Below, piece by piece: positions 1 to 11,171 of a stretch of 64,000 nucleotides of DNA; position 1 is the stretch's first letter; each line of letters opens with the position of its first letter. The DNA is taken from contig OZ020625.1 of assembly GCA_963971575.1 (NCBI GenBank), positions 29,673,753-29,737,752 of the forward strand, written 5' to 3'. This DNA comes from Liopterus haemorrhoidalis. Lineage: Eukaryota > Arthropoda > Insecta > Coleoptera > Dytiscidae. Under the pieces are notes generated by a model that did not search any database, had not been told where the DNA came from, and saw only the letters and a list, made by a program, of their open reading frames with translations. The translations under genes and the position numbers were made by a program.

Positions 1-463
1 ATTTTTGATCAGATTATGTTTTTGGAAAATAACGCATTTTTTGCGGTTTTTGGTTCACAAAGTACAAAAGTTATACCAATGTAAGACACTCACATGCACG
101 GCGTGCGATGGCGACATGCGTTAGAGCACTCTTAAACTGGCTGGAAAACGAAGGGTTTCGAGTTCGAGTACGAAGTGAATTTTATTTTTTCTGTTTTTTT
201 TTTTGCATTTTTATTATGTTGAAATTATTTTGTCAAAATTCTAGTTATATTTTGACAAATGTTGTATTTAATTTTTAAGAGCGTAAATTTAATAACCAGT
301 CTTATTATATGATTAACAGACGATAAATTATTTTAAAAATATCGTTCATTTTGCCGTGATTACTACAAAGTAAAATTTGTCCTACACACTCAGCATACCG
401 CCTTCACTTATTATATAGCTGCGAAACCCTGAAATGTGTGAATATTCACACTTCTCATCAATT
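1..463 (-). mobile_element. Family A repeat (candidate non-autonomous Helentron-like), copy 1, cut by window edge
   Basis: This is the 5' half of the 1.1 kb repeat seen complete at 10042-11171, here reversed. The conserved end with its GTGTGAATATTCACAC-type palindrome lies at 430-455. A degenerate tRNA-like stretch with a B-box-like GGTTTCGAGTTCGAGT lies at about 150-170, followed by T-runs. The rest of the copy would lie left of the window. Assignment rests on alignment by eye with the other copies; the transposon class is inference. Confidence 0.7.
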
Positions 464-475
464 TTTTAAAACTAA

Positions 476-1480
476 ACAGAGCGTTAGAATTTCAAAAATT
501 TAAACCGCAGGTCTCTATCTCTTATCATTTTGTAGATACATTTATTAAACATTTTTATTTCTCACTTTTCGAAGATTTTATTTAATGGACCATAAAAAAA
601 GTTGTGTGATTGCCACTTATTACCCATTTTTTTTCTAGAATAAAAAAGGTATAAGAATAAAAAAAAAACTATGTTTTATAATTTTTGAAATATTTTTGTA
701 ATTCCAAAAATTCGAAACACTCCAAATTTTCCTTATGTCCTTAAGAAATAAAGACCTTAATTTTTTATCAGGGCCAAAAGAAGTGTCTTTCTATCTCTTA
801 CCATTTTTGAGATATGATTTTTTATTTTTGCAGTTTTTCCTTTTTCGTGGCGTTTGTTACATAATTCATAAATAAAGTTGTGTGCTAGCCACTAGGTCTA
901 CAATTTTTTTCTAGATTATAAAGGGTGTGAGAAATTCAAAAATTCAAACTGCAGGTCTCTATCTTATACCATTTTCGAGATATAATTTTTAGAAATCCGA
1001 GAAAAATTCACAACATTCAAAATATCATAAAATTTTCTTTAGGTGCATTTGAAAATAAAGACCTTAAATTTTTTTTATGGACTAAACAATGTATGGAAAT
1101 TGTAAAAATTCAAACCGCAGGTCTGAAATTTTTGAAATATGATTACTAGAAATCCGAGAAAGAAATTTAAGAAAAAAAAAATTTTTTTTTGAGAATTTCA
1201 AAAATGAGATGTTTTAGGAGAAGCATTTTTTAAATTTTCAGTTTTTTGAAGGTTTGAAACTATACAATGCAAGGAACATTAAAATCTCTATGTCACCGTT
1301 TTTAATATGTTTTGGAAGAAGGATTTTTTAAATTTTTTGCATTTTTAAGGGTTCGAATTAAACAATGTAAGCAACATTAAAATCATAAAAAAATGTATAG
1401 ATTAACATTTTGTTGAAAATTTTGATTGAAAAATAAAAACTTACATTTTCTAGAAATACCGAATAGTCGATATTTCTGTA
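476..1480 (+). repeat. Core-motif array S1 (forward orientation, degenerate)
   Basis: At least four degenerate copies of the dispersed core (AAACCGCAGGTCTCTATCTC and relatives) occur near 491-540, 776-816, 931-983 and 1095-1142. They are separated by AT-rich linkers. The linker at about 815-930 carries the GTGTGCTAGCCACTA block that recurs reversed in the array at 46-49 kb. The 3' part (1180-1480) is increasingly diverged. No coding potential is seen. Confidence 0.75.
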
Positions 1481-1763
1481 ATAGTTGAAATAATTTTCAA
1501 TATCACTTGGCTTCTTCACCCACTAGACCCACTAGAAAACTATGAATGAAATTTAGATTTTCGTGTTAAGCCGGTTCGAACCTGGTCACTGGTAGTACTA
1601 TATAAGACCGGGGTGAAAGACTGACCAAGTACCAACTACGCAGAATCTAACACCCCCCTGGTGGCAGACTCGGTAAATAAAACGTCGATAGGGGTTGAAT
1701 AGACTGTCCACATACACATAGAGCGGAAAACTATATATATGTATATATATATATATATATATA

Positions 1764-3161
1764 CAGTGAATATATTTTTTAATGCAACATGTACTATGTC
1801 ATTACCATAGATACAGTTTTTGACAGCAATATAAATCGTGTTCATTTTCATTTGCAACATAGACAATTACTGTGTATACTTTTGCTCATTGCTGATTTAA
1901 AAATTAATCAACATGTATACAGATGAAGCAAAAATAATGATAGTGACTTGGTATAACTCCCAAATGAGTTTAAGAGAAGTTTCTGCTGTATTTAGTGCAA
2001 CTTATCCAGATCGGCCAATACCAAATCTCTCTACATATTCAAGACTAGTTAATAAATTTCATTGCGAAGGATGTCATAAGTCAAAACATAATAAAAAAAG
2101 AACAACATCCCACGAGCTTACAGAAGAGAAGCAGTTGGAAATATTATTACAAGTGGAAGAAAACAATCAAAATACTTTAAGATCAATTGCACAAACCATT
2201 GGTGTCAGTATTAGATCTGTTTTTAACTAAAAAAAGAAAACTTTCGATCATACAAATTTCAAAATCACCAAGAATTGTTAAAAAGGGACGCAGCAGTACG
2301 TATTGATGTTTGTTTTGAAATGTTTGAAAAAATTAATTCCGACCCAACAATACTTCAAAGAATTTTATTTACTGACGAAGCAACGATTACTCTACATGGT
2401 GAAGTGCACAGACAAAATTTTAGGTACAGGAGTCGAGAAAATTTACATTTGTTTCATTCCTTCCGAACTCAAAGGCCACAAAAATTAAATGTTTGGGCAA
2501 GGATAATAGGAACCAATATTATAGGGCCTTTTTTTATTGACGGTAACCTTAATGCCGCAAAATATCTAGCCCTTTTGCAAAACCAAATATTACCTGCATT
2601 GCGAAACCTGAATATTAATAGACAAGTATGGTTTCAACATAATGGCGCACAAGTCCATTATTCTAGAATAGTTAAAGAATATTTACATAGAACTTTCCCA
2701 AATAGCTGGATTGGAAGAGGAGGGTCGATGAATTGGCCAGCGAGATCTCCGGATTTGGCACCCAATGATTTTTTTTATTGGGGATATTTAAAGGCCAAAG
2801 TATATAATGGAGAACTTAGGGATGTTGCTGAACTACAAGACAAAATTGTTCAAGCATCCAACAATATACCTCAAGAGCAATTGCTGAATGTTTTGAATCA
2901 TTTTTATGATCGCTTAATATTTTGTATGCAAGTAAACGGAGAAACTTTTTAACATTTATTATAAATTTTTATTAGTTATTTATTTATTATTATTATTTAT
3001 TTTTTATTTTTTTTATTTGTATTTTCAATAAAATATTTTGATTTTGCTAGTAAATATAGTTTTTTCTATGCTGCAAATGAAATTGAACACGATTTATATT
3101 GCTATCAAAAACTGTATCCATGGTAATGATATAGTACATGTTGCAATAAAAAATAAATTCA

Positions 3162-3164
<3 letters not shown>
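1764..3164 (+). mobile_element. Tc1/mariner (IS630) element with 99-bp terminal inverted repeats
   Basis: A 1401-bp element bounded by long inverted repeats at 1764-1862 and 3066-3164 that match at all but a few positions. Both begin CAGTGAAT and are flanked by TA, the target duplication of this superfamily. Both flanks are long (TA)n runs, so it landed in, or seeded, a TA microsatellite. It encodes one broken transposase (1913-2952). Outside the ORF and repeats it holds only short AT-rich spacers. Confidence 0.93.
1913..2952 (+). pseudogene. Broken Tc1-type transposase of the 1764-3164 element
   Basis: Two reading frames cover one transposase. 1913-2230 encodes an N-terminal helix-turn-helix region of the DUF4817 type (RPIPNLSTYSRLVNKF pattern), followed by a second HTH-like stretch and a stop. 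2275-2952, in another frame, encodes the DDE region. The first catalytic Asp is visible in FTDEA and the third position in SPDLAPNDFF. The second sits in a motif normally read Q-x-D-G/N-A, but here reads QHNGAQVHY, with Asn for Asp. The frame break and the missing Asp make it inactive. The family is clear; a precise clade is not assigned. Confidence 0.88.

Positions 3165-3213
<49 letters not shown>
3165..3213. repeat. (TA)n microsatellite
   Basis: About 24 uninterrupted TA units directly abut the right inverted repeat of the Tc1-like element. A matching but G-interrupted TA run (1735-1763) abuts the left one. Confidence 0.95.
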
Positions 3214-3217
<4 letters not shown>

Positions 3218-3600
3218 CCTAATTTTAGATATTACTAATTTTATTTAAAAAACCATGTTCTAAAATACGTGATCCTGTGGAAGGATCAGGATTATCCGTA
3301 TCTAGATGTAAGTGTACAATCGTCCTGATTTCATCTCGCATTTTACCGCATTTGAAATTTGTAGAGAGTTGAGTTCTGCAATAATAAAATGTCTACAATG
3401 TCTCCTTTATGGCATTCAATTCCATGTCCTGGCGACATGGAAGGACTAACGTAATTATATTTCTTTCACTGAGTACACAAGAACTGCACTTCAATCTTAG
3501 AGACGACCACTCTGAATCGACGTCTCTCAAAGATAACATTAAATAATATCATGTATAGTAAAACTAATTAAAATAGTAAAAGAAAAGCTGTTTTGTAATT
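3214..3600. other. Unassigned AT-rich spacer
   Basis: No ORF, RNA gene or family shared with the rest of the window was recognised. A small GATCCTGTGGAAGGATCAGG dyad occurs near 3270. Confidence 0.5.
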
Positions 3601-4985
3601 TTGTAAGATGGACTTCTCGGAGGGTTTAGTCCATAAATAAAGTTATGTGCTAGCCACTTATTCCCTAATTTTTTTCTAAATTAAGCAAGGTGTAAGGACT
3701 GTAAATTTCTAATTGAAGGTCTCTATCTTTTATCGTTTTTAAGAAATGATTTTTTTTTTCCAAGAATTTGCAAAATTTTCTCTAATTAGTTTTAGGTCAT
3801 TTCAGACCAAATTGTTTGACTCTAAATGGTTTATTGAGTAAATATGGAGTGGGGATTCCAAAAATTCAAACCAAAAGTTTCTATCTTTGGCCGTTTTTGA
3901 TATATAATTTTTTTATTTTCCAACAATTTTTCAAAAATAAATTTGACGTTATATCTGACCAAATTGTTTCAGTTCATATATTTTATACACTAAATTAGGA
4001 GTGGGGAATCCAAAAATTCAAACCGCAGGTCTCTATCTCTTACCGTTTTCGAGATATGAATTTGTAAAATTTCAAAAAAATTCCAAAATAGTTTTAGGTC
4101 ATCTCGGACCAAAAATTATAGACCCCAATATTTATCTAGACTAAATAAGGTGTAGAGATTCCAAAAATTCAAACCGCAGGTCTCTATCTCTTACCGTTTT
4201 CGAGATATGAAATATTTAAAATTTCAAAAAAATTTCCAAAATAATTTTAGATCATTTCGGACTAAATATTACAGGCCCTAATATTTATTTAGACTAAACA
4301 AGGTATGATGATTTCAAAAATTCAAACCACAAGGCTCTAATTCTTACCAATTTTGAGTTACAATTATTATTATATTTTCAAAATTTTCAACATTTGTCCA
4401 AAATAGTTTTAGGTCATTTCGGACTCAATAAAAAAAGTGCTAATATGCCTATTAACTAAACAATATGTGACAATTTCAAAAATTCAAACCTCAGGCCTCT
4501 ATCTTCTACCGTTTTCGAGATATGAATTTTTAAAATTTCAAAAAATTTCCAAAATAGTTTTAGGTCATCTCGGACCAAAAATTATAGACCCCAATATTTA
4601 TCTAGACTAAATAAGGTGTAGAGATTCCAAAAATTTAAACCGCAGGTCTCTATCTCTTACCGTTTTCGAGATACGAAATTTTTAAAATTTCAAAAAAATT
4701 TCCAAAATAATTTTAGATCATTTCGGACTAAATATTACAGGCCCGAATATTTATTTAGACTAAACAAGGTATGATGATTTCAAAAATTCAAACCTCAGGC
4801 CTCTATCTCCTACCATTTTTGAGTTATGATTATTATATTTTAAAAATTTTCAACATTTGTCCAAAATAGTTTTAGGTCATTTCGGACCTAACATAAAATT
4901 GCTAATACGCCTATTAACTAAACAATATGTGAGAATTCCAAAAATTCAAACCGCAGGCTTCTATCTAACCGTTTTCGACTTAAAT
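3600..4985 (+). repeat. Core-motif array S2 (forward) with a 466-bp higher-order repeat
   Basis: Nine or so copies of the core (AAACCGCAGGTCTCTATCTC then TTACCGTTTTCGAGATAT) are spaced about 130-160 bp apart. Linkers carry a TTTTAGGTCATTTCGGACCA-like block. A three-monomer block is duplicated nearly exactly: GACCCCAATATTTATCTAGA occurs at 4121 and again at 4587, a period of 466 bp. This is direct evidence of recent segmental expansion in an old array. Confidence 0.88.
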
Positions 4986-5416
4986 ATATAAACAATTAGC
5001 CAAAATAACAATTTAAATAACTGTATTATAACAAAATAACCCGAAGCAATTTTGTCTTAACGAGTCAAATTATTAATTTTCATTGACACTTAAAAACAAA
5101 AAACTCAAATTTTACTACGTTCATTAACAAAAAATGCCGAAGGATGTAATTCCATTTAGAAAAGAACAAGTATTTACAAATATACGCGCAGAAAAGAGAT
5201 AGTAAAATGAGTTATCGAAAAGAGAAAGATATATAAAATTATTATACATGGGAGAGAGATAGAATGCGGTAAAATCAACAGTTATTGCGTACAGGACTAT
5301 AGCTCTTATAGAGACGTACAGAAGGTACATTTTTGTACAAAAACTGCTAAATAGAAATAAGTTTTGAGGTCGAATTTTCATAGTTATGTATAGTTGGCGC
5401 TGAGAAATGTGTCTTA
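4986..5416. other. Unassigned spacer
   Basis: AT-rich. An 85-codon minus-strand open frame at 5124-5381 is low-complexity and hydrophobic, with no recognised motif or sister copy. I treat it as chance. Confidence 0.45.
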
Positions 5417-5418
5417 TA

Positions 5419-6002
5419 CCCTTTTCACACTAGATCTTTAAGATCGGATGTTAAAGTGAATGTATCTTTAAACGCTAATAAGAAACCATATGGCCTCATC
5501 TAAAAACAAGCGATGTTTAAGACAGTGATCTGCGTCTTAAACTTCGTCCGTACTGCCAACTTAATTTCTATTATAAAAACATACTCTTTGAATTTGTGCT
5601 GTCAACATTTTATATTATCATAAACAAGAATACTGTATTATATCGATGTTATAAGAAGTTTATACTTATTGTTATAATAAAATTATTTATTTTAATAATG
5701 TGTTTAATAAAATACAGAACTGCAATAATTGAGATAAAATGTATCGACTTACATGTTAATACAGGTGTAATATATTCTTTATTGTAGAATGAAATGAAAT
5801 ATCCATATTTGTTTATAATAATTCAAAATGTGCGTCTGCGCAGACAGTTCAAAACTGGTAATTTCCTGACGGTAACTTAAGGACAAAATTACTGTAGCTG
5901 ATGACAGCACCGGAGATTTAAACATCAAGTGTGAAAGCATACCGATCTTAAACATCGGTGAACTTTAAGTTCACTCGTCTTAAAGATCTAGTATGAAAAG
6001 GG
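5419..6002 (+). mobile_element. MITE family M1, copy 1
   Basis: A 584-bp non-autonomous element with inverted ends CCCTTTTCACACTAG...CTAGTATGAAAAGGG and TA at its left flank. Two further copies lie at 30630-31227 and 53538-54137 and align end to end. It lacks a 14-bp internal duplication (TGTCTTTATTGTAG) shared by the other two, so it belongs to a separate lineage. A 63-codon open frame (5596-5787) is present in all three copies but is very short and hydrophobic; coding function is unsupported. TA flanks suggest a Tc1/mariner-type mobiliser, by inference. Confidence 0.88.
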
Positions 6003-6391
6003 TGTAATAAAGTTCTTTCACGGTATAGGGAAATAAATTTAAGATCGTAGCGTCGCGGTGGTCAATTTTGAAAGGTATGTAGAGGGTACTTAATGTTATT
6101 GTTATATAGCTGTGAAAGTAAAATTATAGGAATAAATATATTTTAAAATATTTTGTGAACCTGTTTTATTATTTTATCAACAAGTAAGTATATACAAATG
6201 TTAATAAAGCCATTTTTTTGTATGACACTTCTCTAAAAAAATTAAAAACTATTGGGCGGGAAATCTTAATACATTAAGGGCACCCGGAACCAAAAGGGTT
6301 TGGGAACCACTGGCCTATACAGTATGATTTAAAACATTTTTTGATTGCAAGTTCTTACATATAGAAAATTTTAAATTCCAACAGTGAAACC
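6003..6391. other. Spacer with a probable hAT terminus
   Basis: Mostly unassigned. Near 6290-6319 the sequence GGTTTGGGAACCACTG resembles the right terminus of hAT-type MITEs (reverse complement CAGTGGTTCCCAAACC). No partner end was located. Confidence 0.35.
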
Positions 6392-6548
6392 TGCTGACCG
6401 GCGTAGCGTAGTGGTAACACATGTGCTCTGCGTTGCTAAGGCCTCGGGTTCGAATCCCGTTCATGCATGGAATTTTTCACAAATAAAAATTGTCCTGGCT
6501 AATAGCAAAAGCAGCAAAGGCCATTAAATTAAAAAAAAAAAAAAAAAA
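6392..6548 (+). mobile_element. tRNA-derived SINE with poly(A) tail and 11-bp target duplication
   Basis: The head reads as a tRNA-like Pol III promoter: A box within GCGTAGTGGTAACAC and B box GGGTTCGAATCCC about 35 bp downstream. A short tRNA-unrelated body and a run of about 19 A follow. ACAGTGAAACC occurs immediately before the head (6381-6391) and immediately after the tail (6549-6559). The duplication is perfect, indicating fairly recent LINE-mediated retrotransposition. Confidence 0.93.
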
Positions 6549-6581
6549 ACAGTGAAACCATGGAAACGATGTTATAAAATA

Positions 6582-7463
6582 CAAGGTGTCTCAAAAGAAA
6601 TGTTATATTTATTTAACTTACTGCTTGAACGCAACGTATCCGAGGGGCGCTATGGAGCGTTTCTCGGGAGCAGACCGCGCGTTATGCGTGCGAGAGTTTT
6701 ACAAAAACGGTGATTCGGCGACTGTAGCGCGTAGAAAATTCTACAGTATTCGAGGTTTTCGCCACTTAAATGATGCGCCAAGCATTCCTCTCATTCGACA
6801 TTGGGTTAAAAAGTTTGAAGAGACTGGTACAACGCTGGATAAATCAAAATCCGGGCGACCTAGGTCATCAAGAACGGTAGAAAACGTGGAGAATGTTAAT
6901 CAGTCTGTTCGTGACGACCCGAACCTTTCAATTCGGAAGCGCGCAAGTGCTTTAAATGTGCATAGATCATCATTACATCGCATTATGCACAAAGACCTAA
7001 AGCTGCACCCCTACAAAATTCAATTGGTGCAAGAATTAAAGCCCCAAGATGCCAGTCAGAGGCTTAATTTCGTAAATCAGGTGATTGAGCGATTTTCAAC
7101 GTTTACCAACATTTTGTTTTCGGATGAAGCTCATTTTCATCTTAATGGCTACGTAAATAAGCAGAACTGCCGCTACTGGAGTGCAACGAATCCGAAACGC
7201 AAACATCAGAAACCCCTACATTCGACTAAAGTGACCGTATGGGCTGCCGTATCCCTGAGTCCACCTGCCGGACGTCATAAGTAATTTTACTGTTCGATTA
7301 AATGAGTGCCGAGAACGCGAGGGTCTACATTTAGACGATATTATTTTTAAGAAATAAATCCCCAAAAAGTGTATTTTAATAATTAATAAACATTTTTTCT
7401 ATATACGGCTTACTTTTTTTTTAATCGATCCACTAAATATAAAATTTCTTTTGAGACACCTTG
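6582..7463 (+). mobile_element. Internally deleted Tc1/mariner-superfamily element
   Basis: Inverted termini CAAGGTGTCTCAAAAGAAAT and its complement at 7440-7463 are flanked by TA on both sides. At 882 bp it is shorter than an intact element, because the second half of the transposase gene is missing. It lies 23 bp downstream of the SINE's right target repeat. Confidence 0.92.
6652..7284 (+). pseudogene. C-terminally deleted transposase (HTH plus first catalytic Asp)
   Basis: The likely start is Met at 6652 (MERFSGADRALCVREFYKNG); the frame is also open upstream into the inverted repeat from 6586. The N-terminal DUF4817-type HTH (residues about 5-60) is followed by a GRPRSSRTVENV linker, a second HTH, and the block with ILFSDEAHFHLNG holding the first Asp of the DDE triad. 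The protein stops soon after VTVWAAVS, before the second Asp and the third acidic residue. It cannot be catalytically active but might still bind ends; that is inference. Confidence 0.9.
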
Positions 7464-7465
7464 TA

Positions 7466-7865
7466 TAATACATTTTTACATATTTTGAAGACAAAAAAAA
7501 AAGGAAATTTAACGAAAAGGACATTTTATAATAATAATAATGTTTATTGACTAAATACTATTACATGGTAACGTTACTAGTCAGTCATTTACATAAAAAT
7601 ATAAGTTATTTAAAACTAAAGTTCTCGAACTCATCAAAGCTATACATAGGATTTACAGTCAGAATAGCTTTGATTTTTTCGTGGAAATTTTTGGGTGGTA
7701 GTTCTCTAATTTCCACATAATGATAGTATTACAACATAAATAGTGAACTAATTACTTTTTTTAAATGAAAATTTTAACACTCAAATTTTAACAAAACTGA
7801 GAATGAACTTTTACACCATTTTTTGCTGTGTACATAAAAAAGTCCTCACTTTTAAAATAAAAATG
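7466..7865. other. Unassigned spacer
   Basis: AT-rich with a short (ATA)n run near 7532. No recognised family. Confidence 0.4.
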
Positions 7866-8180
7866 ATGATCTACCACAGCACCAACCGACACCACAAAGT
7901 ACTTGTTTAATTTATGCTGCTTTATCAAAAAAAGTCTCAAATAAAAGATGTTAGTTATTGCTTTTATAGAAACTTTTGTTAAATAATTTTTTTCGAAATA
8001 TTTCTGATGTGAAATATTCGCAAAAATCTTAAAACCGACACGAGTAAACTCCCATTTCTAATTAACCGATTTTTACCAAAAGTTGATTAACTCGTGCCAT
8101 TGATGTCAAAAGCTTAAATATGAAGTTACATAAAAATCCTTTTAGCCGAATTTGCTCTGCAAAACCACATGTGTTTAGAA
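7866..8180 (+). mobile_element. Family B repeat, copy 1 (diverged 5' part)
   Basis: Aligns with the first half of family B as far as the AATTTGCTCTGCA block. The 5' end is eroded (ACCACAGCACCAACCGACAC in place of CACCACAGGACCGACCGCCA). The CAGA microsatellite and 3' end are absent. It is of the short-head subfamily (TTTATGCTGCTTTATC). Confidence 0.75.
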
Positions 8181-8992
8181 CTCTTGGGGGGTACTCATCA
8201 CTTATATTTTGTAAAAACCACGTGTTTTTGGAGCTCTTAGGCGGGTTCAGGCCCTTGCCCCCCCTGGGTGCACGGCTGACTATAGTAGGTTTCTTACAAG
8301 CACAATTTCTATAAATTATGTATATAAATATATGTGTTTCTGTAGTTTATAACATAGTTTTAAACAGATAAGCATATATTATGTACGGTTGATTAGTTAC
8401 TTATCCAATATACATTCTAAAAATCATGATATAGTGTCTACCCACCGTAAATTTGAAGTCTTATCGGCAACAAACAGGTCTCTCGCTGATATCTCCTAAA
8501 AACTGCGGACTCTATCTCCATCTCTCTCTAACTCACCATCTATTCCTATAATTCTATCTCTTTCTTACACACATGTTATATACACTTATATAAAAACTTC
8601 CAATAGAACATAATAAACAAGAAAATACATTTTCAAAACAAGAAAAAATGTGTTAAAACAAACCTGCGTACCTCTCAAATATCTTAAACATGTCAAATAA
8701 TTAAAATAAAAAATTTTAACTTGTGAAAATTTTTTAGTCATCATGGCGGATTAGCAATTTCATTTTTCTATAACGATTCATTTGTTCATATTACCATCCC
8801 CAAGTGTAATTATTACTACAATCTCTTCTTTGGACCTTATTCTTACTTTTTGTGTTTTGTTTTATATTAAAATAAAGTTTTTTACTAATTTTTTGGAGTT
8901 TAAAATGTAGAGGTGTTGGAACCAACTTCGTTTGACAGGACGCCATGCGACACTGGTGGACTAGCGGAGAAATATTGAACTATATACTTGTA
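8181..8992. other. Unassigned AT-rich stretch
   Basis: A pyrimidine-rich CTCTATCTCCATCTCTCTC tract occurs at about 8508-8570. No ORF or shared repeat was recognised. Confidence 0.4.
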
Positions 8993-9710
8993 AATCTGAA
9001 AACTATAAATTAAAAAATTAATTTCACAAAATGTAATTAAAATTAAGAAATTAAATTTTTAGGGGGTGTTAGTTATAGTATTTTCTGTTTGTGTACAAAA
9101 TTTTAACAACATAAGTTTTGTATTTTTGGAGTTATTAAATAAAATCTACAACCATGTCATAAAAATTAAATAATTTTTTTTTAAATTTTTATCTCAAAAA
9201 TGGTACAAGATAGAAATTTGCGGTTTTAATTTTTAGAAACTTCACTCTTTACATAATTTTCGTCTTTTTTAATATAAACTATTCTTTACGGAGAGTGTAG
9301 TTTTTGAATGTAATTTAAATATAATTTTCAGATTTGAAAACTATGAATTAAAAAATTAATTTCACAAAATGTAATTAAAATTAAGAAATTAAATTTTTAG
9401 GGGGTATTAGTTATAGTATTGTCTGTTTGTGGACAAAAATTTTTCAACATAAGTTTTGTGTTTTTGGAGTTATTAAATAAAATCTACAACCATGTTATAA
9501 AAATGAAATTTTTTTTTTTTTAATTTTTATCTCAAATATGGTACAAGATAGAAATTTGCGGTTTTAATTTTTAGAAACTTTACATAATTTTTAATATAAA
9601 CTATTCTTTAAGGAGAGTGTAGTTTTTGAATGTAATTTAAATATAATTTTCAGATTTGAAAACAATAAATTTAAAAATTAATTTCTCAAAATGTAATAAA
9701 AGTTAAGAAA
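8993..9710 (-). repeat. Tandem duplication S3 (338/322-bp units) carrying the core motif
   Basis: Two long units and the start of a third are in tandem, phased by GATTTGAAAAC-type sequence at about 8993, 9331 and 9653. Each full unit contains a diverged reverse-orientation core (ATCTCAAAAATGGTACAAGA then TAGAAATTTGCGGTTTTAAT). The core family therefore extends into longer repeat units with otherwise unrelated linkers. The third unit is cut by a family A tail at about 9711. Confidence 0.85.
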
Positions 9711-9815
9711 TGAAAATTGACCAAAAAACCCTTATACCGTTACAGACAGACAAACAAACAGACAGACGACAAAATGGCGGTTGAAGGGTTTTTTGGTCAT
9801 ACCTACAAAACCCTA
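9711..9815 (+). mobile_element. Family A tail fragment
   Basis: Only the 3' terminus is present: a short CAGA-type microsatellite and the terminal stem AGGGTTTT...AAAACCCT with GGTCATACCTAC between. An additional reversed tail piece (ACCAAAAAACCCTTATACCG) precedes it. Confidence 0.75.
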
Positions 9816-10041
9816 AAAATGGCAGCTGTGACTGTTTATCTCTCTCATAACGCCTCCTGTTGCAGCTATCTCTCTCACGCAACCAACGAATAAGCTGCCA
9901 CACTCTTCTAACTCACCTATTCTCCCCGGGACTTTAATTGGTTTGGTTCCTAATTAAACAACGGAATATCCGTCTGGCAAATTAATATTGTATTCTTTGA
10001 TTACAGAACTATATCATATTAAAATTACAGCTATACAAAAA
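9816..10041. other. Short unassigned spacer
   Basis: Nothing recognised. Confidence 0.4.
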
Positions 10042-10477
10042 ATTGATGTGAAGTGTGAATTTTCACACATTTCAGGGTTTTGCAGGTATTTAGTAAGTGA
10101 ATGATGATTATTTTGGATGCGACAACACATTTATATTAAAATATTTTTTTTGTTAATTTTAATTCGAACGCCTAATACCATTATTTAAGTTTCTAAATAT
10201 GTGCAGTATTTTTATTTATTTTTTTATATAGCAATGTTCATTAAGAATTTTAAAAATTGCGCCTATGGCTTCCATTGGTTGTTAAAAGTTCCGTCCCTCT
10301 GATTTCGTGTACATTGAAACAGAATTAAATTATAATTTAAACAATTTCCACTGGTTATTAAATTTACGCTTTTAAAAATAAAATGCAACATTTGCCAAAA
10401 TATAACTAGAATTTTGAAAAAATAATTTAAACAATATAAAAATTAAAAAAAAAAAACAAAAAATAATATTGTCTCTT

Positions 10478-10560
10478 CTCCAGGGTTCGAACCCTTTCGG
10501 ATCGGGTTACTTGGTTGAAAAATCAGCTGCTATTACCACTACACCAGCACACACGTTCCA
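10478..10560 (-). other. tRNA-like Pol III box region inside family A
   Basis: Read on the minus strand, GTGTAGTGGTAATAGCAGC gives an A-box-like sequence, and GGGTTCGAACCC, about 45 bp later, is a good B box. T-rich sequence follows immediately. The region is not a credible functional tRNA: acceptor pairing and a clear anticodon arm are not seen. Homologous but strongly diverged blocks sit at the same place in the other family A copies. Confidence 0.65.
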
Positions 10561-11030
10561 GTGCGGCGTGTTACAAAGCTATAACTTGTGTACATTATTA
10601 GCCAAAAATCACAAAAAATGCGTTTTTCTCCAAAAACATAATCTGATCAAAAATTCCTGTTGTACTATTTCGGTTCACACCAATGTACATTACTTAGAAT
10701 TTTTCAGATTTTTAATTTAAACCATCTGGGCTACAGGGTGTGCGACAAAAATTTTTTTGCACAATTTTGGCAAAAATCGCTTCAAAATAATTTATTTTGC
10801 AAAAATAAAAATTTGATCCTTAATCCACGTACCAAGGGCTTTCATTTGATACCCTACTCAGAATTATAAAAAATATTTGTTTTTTCGATGAGCACATATT
10901 TGTTTATATTTTTAGGGGGATATGTTTTTTAGATGTTTTAGTATTTTTCCTATGTGCGGGTCAAAAAGTTGTATAAGCATGCCAAATTTCAACTCTCTAG
11001 GTTTAGCCGTTTGGCTACAATTTTTACCGA

Positions 11031-11083
<53 letters not shown>

Positions 11084-11084
11084 A

Positions 11085-11124
<40 letters not shown>
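11031..11124. repeat. (CAGA)n microsatellite in family A
   Basis: Over 20 CAGA units with a single GAAAG interruption. It is the expanded tetranucleotide region common to families A and B, and produces spurious open frames on both strands. Confidence 0.97.
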
Positions 11125-11171
11125 GACAAAATGACGGTATAAGGGTTTTTTGGTCATACCTACAAAACCCT

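Larger units (their letters stand above)
10042..11171 (+). mobile_element. Family A repeat, complete copy (candidate non-autonomous Helentron-like)
   Basis: This is the best reference copy. In order: 5' end TTGATGTGAAGTGTGAATTT with a palindrome GTGTGAATTTTCACAC; a subterminal AGGGTTTTGCAGGTAT; a conserved AT-rich body; a tRNA-like block on the opposite strand (10478-10560); a conserved 3' body; a (CAGA)n microsatellite (11031-11124); and a 3' terminus GGTCATACCTACAAAACCCT. The 3' ATACCTACAAAACCCT is the reverse complement of the 5' subterminal block with one mismatch. Subterminal inverted repeats plus a microsatellite and no coding capacity resemble Drosophila HINE/DINE-1 repeats; this class call is inference. 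Other copies: 1-463, 22811-23831, 25929-26975 and 27672-28783. Confidence 0.75.

Noticed and set aside
5596..5787. 63-codon frame shared by three M1 copies
   Set aside because: Conservation is explained by copies of the same MITE. The peptide is short, hydrophobic and without motif; kept only as a minor finding.
10478..10560. Functional tRNA gene
   Set aside because: A- and B-box-like sequences exist, but I cannot fold a proper cloverleaf with acceptor pairing and anticodon arm. Copies vary within a repeat family.
10912..11157. Open frames on both strands across the CAGA/TCTG tract
   Set aside because: They are produced by a tetranucleotide microsatellite, which is open in several frames. 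The same happens in every family A and B copy.
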